From contig QMTU01000007.1 in assembly GCA_003663585.1 (NCBI GenBank), positions 1 through 13,149 of the forward strand: a DNA stretch of 13,149 bases, in the 5' to 3' direction. The translations under genes and the position numbers were made by a program. This DNA comes from Thermoplasmata archaeon. GTDB lineage: Archaea; Thermoplasmatota; B47-G6. The notes beneath the pieces were generated by a model. That model did no database searches, was not told where the DNA came from, and saw only the letters and a program-made list of their open reading frames with translations. Shown piece by piece: positions 6,826 through 11,598 of this stretch. The stretch's first letter is position 1, and every line of letters starts with the position of its first letter.

Positions 6826-6876
6826 CACTTCACATTATACAGATATGATAGTCCTTGTTACATCAAAAACATATAA

Positions 6877-6884
6877 TATTTATA
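6877..6884 (-). promoter_or_regulatory. Probable TATA box of the rpl3 operon
   Basis: The minus strand reads TATAAATA here, just after the end of the DUF504 gene. A start site about 25 nt downstream would fall near 6853 and give an rpl3 leader of roughly 230 nt. The box sits inside a near-perfect palindrome, ACATATAA-N3-TTATATGT (6869-6887). It could therefore work in both directions or be bound by a dimeric regulator. Position is inferred from sequence only. Confidence 0.5.
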
Positions 6885-6902
6885 TGTTATGTCCCGAGTC
6901 AC

Positions 6903-7196
6903 TCAGTACTTAAGAAGCTCGTCTATGCTAGTAACTTCGTCATCCTTAATCCTTGAAAACACCAACTTACCCTTATAGTAAATCCTTAGAACCCTGTGAT
7001 ATGGAATGTCCGTGGATGACGTAAGTTCAAGCCAGTGCCTTCCTATATGCCTAATCTCACATCCCCTTATCCTCTTTATATCCCCAGGAGCTCCTCTATG
7101 AAGAATCTCAACTATAACTTCATCCAGAGAACCCTTAGTCCAATATATCTTAAGAAGTGTGTCTCGAGCAGTTTTAGGGTTCTTCATAAGCTTCAT
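6903..7196 (-). CDS. UPF0248/DUF504 (MJ1316-type) small RNA-associated protein
   Basis: The 97-aa protein matches the archaeal UPF0248/DUF504 family. The signature is HRGAPGDIK (residues 33-41) followed by IPYHRVLRI (64-72). The MJ1316 domain has been proposed from comparative genomics to recognise RNA ends such as cyclic phosphates; biochemical proof is lacking to my knowledge. The N-terminus overlaps the last 23 nt of the hexulose-phosphate synthase gene, so both are probably on one transcript. Two in-frame ATGs are possible (7196 and 7187). I give the upstream one, because GGGAGAT lies upstream of it, though at a longer spacing than usual. Downstream is the rpl3 promoter region. Family assignment is firm; function is not. 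Confidence 0.85.
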   Translation of the reverse strand: MKLMKNPKTARDTLLKIYWTKGSLDEVIVEILHRGAPGDIKRIRGCEIRHIGRHWLELTSSTDIPYHRVLRIYYKGKLVFSRIKDDEVTSIDELLKY

Positions 7197-7839
7197 CCAT
7201 AGAGATCTTAATCTCCCTTGTGGCGGCCTCAGGGTCAGGGGCCTTCGTTATTGATCCTCCCACAATTATAACCCTAGCTCCAGCCTTTACTGCTAAGGGT
7301 GCTGTACTCTTATTAAGCCCTCCAGCAACGGCCACAGGAATATTGACGCTTTCTGAAAGCTCTTTAACTGTATTAAAGTCTATTTTCATCTTCCTCTGCT
7401 GATCTATCCCAAGGTGGATACACACTATGTCCACTCCAAGATCCTCTAGCTCCCTACTTCTTCTTATTATGTCTTCGACGTTCATGAGGTCTGCCATTAC
7501 ATATGCTCCAGAACTTTTTGCCTTCTCCACCATTCCAAGAATGGTCTCATCAGGAGCCAGCCCCATGACTGTAACGACCCTTGCACCATTCTTTATAGCA
7601 AGTTCTGCCTCTAATGCCCCTGTATCCATGGTCTTCATATCCGCAACAACGTAGTGATCTCTGAACATATCACTTAAAACGCGAACTGCCTTTATTCCCT
7701 CAGACTTTATTAGGGGAGTCCCTGCCTCTATCCAATCAACTCCGCCCCTAACAGCACTCCTTGCAATTCTCACTGCAACGTCTAGCTCTAGAACGTCAAG
7801 TGCTACTTGGAGTATTGGTTTACTAATCTTCAATCTCAT
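7174..7839 (-). CDS. 3-hexulose-6-phosphate synthase (OMP decarboxylase superfamily)
   Basis: This enzyme interconverts ribulose 5-phosphate plus formaldehyde and 3-hexulose 6-phosphate. In archaea without an oxidative pentose phosphate route it is used to make ribulose 5-phosphate for nucleotides, together with 6-phospho-3-hexuloisomerase. The 221-aa TIM barrel has the superfamily D-x-K-x-x-D motif as ADMKTMDTG (Asp67, Lys69, Asp72), and the early strand ALDV with Asp15. It also has CIHLGIDQQ (140-148) and the phosphate-binding loops AGGLN (172-176) and VGGSIT (193-198). No isomerase domain is fused and no isomerase gene is nearby. A 3-keto-gulonate-6-phosphate decarboxylase role is the alternative within the superfamily, but archaeal context favours the synthase. 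The ATG at 7839 has GTGAT upstream. Confidence 0.88.
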   Translation of the reverse strand: MRLKISKPILQVALDVLELDVAVRIARSAVRGGVDWIEAGTPLIKSEGIKAVRVLSDMFRDHYVVADMKTMDTGALEAELAIKNGARVVTVMGLAPDETILGMVEKAKSSGAYVMADLMNVEDIIRRSRELEDLGVDIVCIHLGIDQQRKMKIDFNTVKELSESVNIPVAVAGGLNKSTAPLAVKAGARVIIVGGSITKAPDPEAATREIKISMDEAYEEP

Positions 7840-7868
7840 TTCCTATCACTCTTTTCCGCGATGTGCAC

Positions 7869-7909
7869 TAAGCGTATAAAGGGCTAGAGTATTACTACTT
7901 AAACGCTTA
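7869..7909. promoter_or_regulatory. Inverted repeat in the divergent promoter, possible operator
   Basis: TAAGCGT (7869-7875) and ACGCTTA (7903-7909) are perfect inverted copies separated by 27 nt. They lie between the divergent starts of the hexulose-phosphate synthase and radical SAM genes, next to both TATA candidates. A direct repeat ACTTAAA (7897-7903, 7912-7918) also occurs. The repeats are seen; a regulator is inference. Confidence 0.3.
7875..7880 (-). promoter_or_regulatory. Probable TATA box of the hexulose-phosphate synthase gene
   Basis: The minus strand reads TTTATA 36-41 nt before the start codon, predicting a short leader of about 10-15 nt that just includes the GTGAT motif. 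One arm of a 7-bp inverted repeat (TAAGCGT at 7869-7875) touches its downstream edge. Confidence 0.45.
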
Positions 7910-7913
7910 TCAC

Positions 7914-7921
7914 TTAAATAA
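7914..7921 (+). promoter_or_regulatory. Probable TATA box of the radical SAM gene
   Basis: TTAAATAA lies about 34-41 nt before the ATG at 7955. A start near 7943 would leave a leader of about 12 nt containing the GTGAT Shine-Dalgarno motif at 7946-7950. Confidence 0.45.
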
Positions 7922-7954
7922 ATTGGCACGTTTCATGTCAAGAGCGTGATTATC

Positions 7955-9031
7955 ATGGCAATATTTGAGTTACCTCATGACTCCGTTGTGAGAGGAAGAC
8001 TTCCAAAGGGATGTGAATATTGTTGGAGAGGGTCAAAACTGGTGCTTTTTGTGACGGGTCTATGTAATATGAAGTGCCCCTATTGCCCCCTATCTGAGAA
8101 GAGAAGAGGGAAGGACGTTGTATACGCTAACGAAAACCTCGTCTACTCTGTAGATGATATCATTGAAGAGGCCTATAGGATGTCCGCAGAAGGAGCTGGA
8201 ATAACGGGAGGAGAGCCAACGTTAGTGTTAGACAGAACTATAGGGTATATAAATCTCCTTAAAGAGCGCTTTGGTGAGAGATTTCACATACACATGTACA
8301 CAACAACCGTAGACCTACACACAATAAAGGAGCTGTCAGAGGCCGGACTCGATGAAATAAGGTTTCACCCACCTCCTCAGACGTGGGGTAAAATAGAGAG
8401 GACCCCGTACTATAAGGCCATAGACAGGGCTTTAAACACATCAATGGATGTTGGAGTTGAGATCCCCGCACTACCAGACAAGGTAGACGATATGATTCAC
8501 TTAGCAGAAAAGCTAGATGACTTAGGAGTTCAGTTTCTAAATATGAACGAGTTAGAGATCGTAGAATCAAACTATAAGGAGCTTTCAAGGCTTGGATATG
8601 AGTTTAGAGATGACGAGAGTGTAGCAGCTCTAGGAAGCGATCTAGCTGCCCTTACTGTGATATATAGCGCAGACGTTGACATGACACTCCACTTCTGCTC
8701 ATCCAGATACAAAGACGCTGGACAGCTCAGGCAGAGATTCCTCAGGATAGCTAGAAATATAGCCAAGGACTATGAGCTCGTGACAGAAGAGGGAACTATA
8801 ATGCGAGGCATAATAATAGCAGAGAACAGCCTACAGGCTGAGGAGATATATAGAAAAATAACATTAGATCTGAGAGTACCAAAGAGATTCGTCAGGATAC
8901 AGGACAGGGAAATACTCATAGCACCGTGGATCCTTGAGGATCTCAAAGAGAGAATCCCAGGGGAAAAGTACATAGTTGAGGTATATCCGACAAAAGAGGA
9001 GTTTGAGGTTGAAAGAATACCTCTAAAGTGA
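7955..9031 (+). CDS. Uncharacterised archaeal radical SAM protein (COG2108-like)
   Basis: The 358-aa protein has the radical SAM cluster motif CNMKCPYCP (Cys37, Cys41, Cys44), which binds a 4Fe-4S cluster and splits S-adenosylmethionine, and the GGE motif as ITGGEP (83-88). An extra CEYC pair (Cys20, Cys23) precedes the main motif. A later FCSSRYKDAGQLRQR segment (Cys248) could supply further metal or substrate ligands. The pattern resembles the archaeal group once described as related to pyruvate-formate-lyase activating enzymes. The reaction and substrate are unknown. I place the start at ATG 7955, with GTGAT four nt upstream; an in-frame GTG at 7946 overlaps that motif. It is transcribed alone, divergently from the hexulose-phosphate synthase gene. 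The family call is firm at radical SAM level and tentative at COG level. Confidence 0.88.
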   Translation: MAIFELPHDSVVRGRLPKGCEYCWRGSKLVLFVTGLCNMKCPYCPLSEKRRGKDVVYANENLVYSVDDIIEEAYRMSAEGAGITGGEPTLVLDRTIGYINLLKERFGERFHIHMYTTTVDLHTIKELSEAGLDEIRFHPPPQTWGKIERTPYYKAIDRALNTSMDVGVEIPALPDKVDDMIHLAEKLDDLGVQFLNMNELEIVESNYKELSRLGYEFRDDESVAALGSDLAALTVIYSADVDMTLHFCSSRYKDAGQLRQRFLRIARNIAKDYELVTEEGTIMRGIIIAENSLQAEEIYRKITLDLRVPKRFVRIQDREILIAPWILEDLKERIPGEKYIVEVYPTKEEFEVERIPLK

Positions 9032-9230
9032 GCTGCCCTGCCCTTTAGGGCGGAGCTTCTCCCGTTCTACCCGCCTTCACGACGGAGGGCTTCATGCGGG
9101 AGTTTAGGGCTAGCTCAGGACAGTCCGTTCCATTGGACTCGTTATCTGATGGGCTGTACGCCTCAACCCTTCCTCAGGAGGCGTCATCGGGAATACCGCC
9201 AACAAACCCCCGCGTATCCCCGCCTTGAAA
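9032..9230 (+). mobile_element. Hairpin-rich block, possible relic of an IS200/IS605 (tnpB-type) 3' end
   Basis: The block begins directly after the radical SAM stop and is much richer in G and C than its surroundings. It folds as a chain of hairpins: CTGCCC/GGGCGG (9038-9053); CTCCCG/CGGGAG (9059-9064 with 9097-9102) enclosing CCC-CC/GG-GGG (9070-9089); AGTCC/GGACT (9122-9126 with 9135-9139); and ACGCCTC/GAGGCGT (9158-9164 with 9178-9184). It ends in a C-rich run (AAACCCCCGCG, then TATCCCCGCC). One frame stays open through it (stop-bounded about 9049-9228), with MREFRASSGQ in the middle. In my recollection this layout resembles the tnpB 3' tail plus omegaRNA of archaeal IS605 elements. No transposase domain is present. 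Family and strand are inferred; a different structured RNA is possible. Confidence 0.4.
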
Positions 9231-9258
9231 AGCGATGCTTTGCAAACAACAATTTTAT

Positions 9259-9265
9259 AAAAAAA
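9259..9265 (-). terminator. Probable U-tract terminator of radA
   Basis: A run of seven T on the minus strand begins 11 nt after the radA stop and is followed by more AT-rich sequence. Archaeal transcription ends efficiently at such U-tracts without a hairpin. The run lies at the edge of the hairpin-rich block and separates it from radA. Confidence 0.5.
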
Positions 9266-9275
9266 TGATGAGGCC

Positions 9276-10262
9276 TCACACGACGTCTACGACCCCACGC
9301 TCATCTATGGTAAAGACTGCTTCTCTCTCAGGCAGGTCTGGGGCGTCGTATATCCTAGCAATCCTCGTGTGCTGTTTGCCCTTTCTAAGTCCTATACGAT
9401 AGGTCATTGCATGACCCACAACATGGCCTCCAATAGGGGATGTTGTGTCAATCCCGGGTATAAACGAGTCTGGCCTTGAGTGCACCTGGTTAGTGACCAC
9501 CACTGCTGCGTTAAACTTCTCAGCAAACCTTAAGAGGTCGTGAATGTGCCTACCTAACTTCTGCTGCCTCTCTGCTAAGGTTCCACGTCCCACGTACTCT
9601 GCTCTGAACAGTGAAGTAAGGGAGTCTATTATGAGAAGTTTTACGTTATAATCACGAGCAATTTCCTCTGCTCTGTGAACCATGAGCATCTGATGGGAAG
9701 TCGTGTAGACGCGTACGGTGTACACGTTCTCCAGGGCCTCCGTCGGGTCAAGACCTACGTACTCTGCCATTGCGACAAGCCTCTCAGGCCTAAACGTGCC
9801 CTCAGTGTCAATGTATATTGCTGATCCCTCAAGGCCACCCTTTCCCTTAGGGAGCTGAACAGTAACTGCAAGCTGATGTGATATCTGCGTCTTTCCAGTA
9901 CCAAATGGCCCAAAGAACTCTGTTATAGCCTTTGTCTGCACTCCTCCTCCTAAGAGCTCATCAAGGGCCTTACATCCTGTTGTTAACCTTGCAGCCTCCT
10001 GCCTTTCCTTAAGAACGTCCTTTGCCTTCTTAAACGCGTCAAGTCTTACGAGCTTTCTCGCCTCTTGTACGATCTTCTCGGCTGTTGAAAGTGGTATCCC
10101 TGCAGACTCAGATAACTCCTCTGGAGATGATACTGCTATGCTCAGGATGTCTACATACCCTGCCTCCCTGAGCTTTCTAGCCGTGGCCTCTCCAACACCT
10201 CTTATATCTGTAAGCTTAAATTCCTCCTCATCATACATCTCTGCTCTCTCATCAGCATCCAT
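9276..10262 (-). CDS. radA: DNA repair and recombination protein RadA (RecA/Rad51 family)
   Basis: RadA forms filaments on single-stranded DNA and performs ATP-dependent strand exchange in homologous recombination. The 328-aa protein has an N-terminal helix-hairpin-helix domain (about 15-70, LTDIRGVGEATARKLREAG) and the FxxA oligomerisation motif (FKKA, 77-80). It then has Walker A GPFGTGKT (118-125), YIDTEGTFRPER (150-161), Walker B LLIIDS (209-214), and the DNA-binding loop region ending TTSPIGGH (273-280). All key residues are present. I choose the ATG at 10262, which has GAGGTGATC directly upstream. The frame extends nine codons to a GTG at 10289, but that part contains the Shine-Dalgarno motif. 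It is monocistronic, with a T-tract terminator downstream. Confidence 0.98.
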   Translation of the reverse strand: MDADERAEMYDEEEFKLTDIRGVGEATARKLREAGYVDILSIAVSSPEELSESAGIPLSTAEKIVQEARKLVRLDAFKKAKDVLKERQEAARLTTGCKALDELLGGGVQTKAITEFFGPFGTGKTQISHQLAVTVQLPKGKGGLEGSAIYIDTEGTFRPERLVAMAEYVGLDPTEALENVYTVRVYTTSHQMLMVHRAEEIARDYNVKLLIIDSLTSLFRAEYVGRGTLAERQQKLGRHIHDLLRFAEKFNAAVVVTNQVHSRPDSFIPGIDTTSPIGGHVVGHAMTYRIGLRKGKQHTRIARIYDAPDLPEREAVFTIDERGVVDVV

Positions 10263-10293
10263 AACGATCACCTCAGTGACCCTTACCACTAAG

Positions 10294-10309
10294 TTTAAAT
10301 TTACTTATA
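10294..10309 (-). promoter_or_regulatory. Probable TATA region of radA
   Basis: The minus strand reads CTATAAGTAAATTTAA here, 32-47 nt before the ATG at 10262. Either half (TATAAG or AATTTAAA) could be the box, giving a leader of about 10-20 nt that includes or closely abuts the GAGGTGATC motif. Confidence 0.4.
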
Positions 10310-10398
10310 GGATGTCAAGAACCTCGCGATATTGTATAAGGTTTAAGAGAGTTTCATAAAGGTTTCCAACCATGTTTTTTCTCAAAAGTCCTAAAAAG

Positions 10399-10409
10399 TT
10401 TTTATTAAA
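10399..10409 (+). promoter_or_regulatory. Possible TATA box upstream of the HD-domain gene
   Basis: TTTTTATTAAA lies so that a start 25-30 nt downstream would fall near 10431-10434, right at the ATG of a 26-codon upstream ORF. A second AT-rich box, AATATATA (10414-10421), would give a start near 10442 and leave that ORF without its first codon. The sequence alone does not decide between them. Confidence 0.35.
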
Positions 10410-10433
10410 CATGTAATATATACTGTCACTTCC

Positions 10434-10514
10434 ATGAGGCCATCGATAATTAGCTATAACATCATGTTTCATAGCGTTTCATGTGAAGAACCTGAGTCAC
10501 GTGAAGGCCTATGA
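10434..10514 (+). CDS. Possible 26-aa upstream ORF overlapping the HD-domain gene start
   Basis: ATG at 10434 opens 26 codons, beginning MRPSIISYNIMF and ending SREGL. The TGA at 10512 overlaps the ATG of the HD-domain gene as ATGA. The ATG lies about 25-30 nt after a TATA-like TTTTTATTAAA, which fits leaderless translation. The HD-domain gene has only a weak Shine-Dalgarno match (GTGAAGG), so translational coupling is plausible. A chance ORF of this length is also quite possible, and no homologue is recognised. Confidence 0.3.
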   Translation: MRPSIISYNIMFHSVSCEEPESREGL

Positions 10515-11119
10515 AAGAGGACATATATAGGATTCTTAAGTCAGAGATCTTTAAGAAAGCATATGAGTATGCGCTAAAGCACTATAGGAAAGGAGGAACG
10601 CATGGATTAGACCACGTTCTGAGGGTACTTCAACTAGCGCTTAAAATTGGCGAGGCAGAGGGTGCTGACCTGGAAGTTATAGCCCTAGCAGCAATTCTTC
10701 ATGACATAGCAAGACCTCTAGAGGAGGAAGGCCTAATAGAGGATCATGCCGTAGAAAGCGCAAAAATGGCAATGCAATTCCTTAAATCAATAGGTTATCC
10801 CAAAGCTAAGGAGGTTTACGACGTTATAATATCCCACAGCTTTAGCTCTGGAATAGAGGCTAAAAGCCTCGAGGCGAAGGTTCTCAGCGACGCTGACAAA
10901 ATAGACGCCATAGGTGCTGTGGGAATTGCTAGGGTGTTCATGTACTCTGGAGAACATGGTAGAACCATTGAGGAATCCATCAAGCACTTCTATGATAAGA
11001 TCTTAAGACTAAAGGACCTAATATACACAAAAACAGGTAGAAAGATTGCAGAAAACAGGCACAAATACACTGAGGAGTTCTTAAAAAGACTTAAAGAGGA
11101 ATTATCATCAGAAAAATAG
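10511..11119 (+). CDS. HD-domain metal-dependent phosphohydrolase (COG1418-like)
   Basis: The 202-aa protein has the HD superfamily metal-binding pattern: His35 in THGLDHVLRV, His64-Asp65 in AAILHDIAR, His79, His109 in IISHS, and the aspartates of LSDADKIDAIGAVGIARVF (125-143). This arrangement matches the archaeal and bacterial single-domain HD proteins related to YedJ. Their physiological substrates are unknown, although nucleotides or phosphodiesters are typical for the superfamily. No signal peptide or second domain is seen. The C-terminus is a charged helix (TEEFLKRLKEELSSEK). The ATG at 10511 follows GTGAAGG and overlaps the stop of a possible short upstream ORF. The gene points towards the TRAM-domain gene (tail to tail, 64 nt apart). 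Family is firm; function is open. Confidence 0.88.
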   Translation: MKEDIYRILKSEIFKKAYEYALKHYRKGGTHGLDHVLRVLQLALKIGEAEGADLEVIALAAILHDIARPLEEEGLIEDHAVESAKMAMQFLKSIGYPKAKEVYDVIISHSFSSGIEAKSLEAKVLSDADKIDAIGAVGIARVFMYSGEHGRTIEESIKHFYDKILRLKDLIYTKTGRKIAENRHKYTEEFLKRLKEELSSEK

Positions 11120-11183
11120 AGGAGAGGGAAAAAGGCCATCTTCTTAACCTACGAAAACACGAAATAAGCACTTCTCGATAACA

Positions 11184-11423
11184 TCACTCGATAATCTCAG
11201 CAAACGCATACTTGCTAAAAACCTTTGTGATCTTCACTTTGTGAGTTTCTCCTTCTCTAGAGTTCGGGACAAACACTACAAATCCAGAAACTCTAGCAAA
11301 TCCATCTCCTTCTCTTCCAGTCCCAACAATCTTAACCTCTAGAATATCTCCAACCTTTACAGGCCTTCTACTGGGTTGAAGATCTCTTCTAGGGCGCTTT
11401 CTTTCACTGTTCTCTCTAAACAC
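11184..11423 (-). CDS. Small TRAM-domain RNA-binding protein
   Basis: TRAM domains are small beta-barrels that bind RNA. Stand-alone archaeal TRAM proteins have been reported to act as RNA chaperones in cold or stress response. The domain spans about residues 20-79: PVKVGDILEVKIVGTGREGD, GFARVSGFVVFVPNS, then KVKITKVFSKYAFAEII. The first 19 residues are basic and probably disordered. The frame is open to an ATG at 11462, but I place the start at GTG 11423 because GAGGTG (11430-11435) lies exactly 6 nt upstream, giving 79 aa, normal for the family. A TATA-like TATATTAA at 11469-11476 fits a leader of about 20 nt. It is unlinked in function to its neighbours. Confidence 0.88.
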   Translation of the reverse strand: MFRENSERKRPRRDLQPSRRPVKVGDILEVKIVGTGREGDGFARVSGFVVFVPNSREGETHKVKITKVFSKYAFAEIIE

Positions 11424-11468
11424 ATAACACACCTCTAAGAGACAATGCCACATTAACGGCATATTAGG

Positions 11469-11476
11469 TTAATATA
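11469..11476 (-). promoter_or_regulatory. Probable TATA box of the TRAM-domain gene
   Basis: TATATTAA on the minus strand lies about 50 nt before the proposed GTG start and predicts a transcript start near 11446, leaving the GAGGTG motif inside a short leader. This argues against the longer reading frame from 11462, whose ATG would lie upstream of the transcript start. Confidence 0.4.
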
Positions 11477-11478
11477 CT

Positions 11479-11550
11479 TTACTTTTTGAAAAATAGTAAG
11501 GCACATTCAGGTAGCGCTGGAAGAAATGTTGGTCCCGGAGGAAGTAACAT
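11479..11550 (-). CDS. Possible 23-aa hydrophobic, proline-rich micro-ORF
   Basis: The minus strand has ATG at 11550 and TAA at 11479-11481, with the peptide beginning MLLPPGPTFLPALPECALLF. It lies between the 505-aa protein gene and the TRAM-domain gene, whose TATA box follows its stop. Only a weak AGGGAT precedes the ATG. The composition (Pro-rich, hydrophobic, one Cys, Lys-Lys end) is unusual for random AT-rich DNA, but the length is within chance. The plus strand is also open here (AHSGSAGRNVGPGGSN), so this could be a fragment of an older gene or mobile element instead. No function is proposed. Confidence 0.2.
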   Translation of the reverse strand: MLLPPGPTFLPALPECALLFFKK

Positions 11551-11598
11551 AAGAAATCCCTGACCGTAATTCTATGCTTTTTAATTTTGGTTTTTAAA

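Noticed and set aside
8259..8973. Minus-strand ORFs under the radical SAM gene
   Set aside because: They lie antisense to a clear radical SAM coding region and show no family features or ribosome-binding sites.
11424..11462. The 92-aa longer form of the TRAM-domain protein
   Set aside because: The extra residues cover the GAGGTG motif that sits exactly 6 nt before GTG 11423, and the ATG at 11462 would lie upstream of the predicted transcript start.
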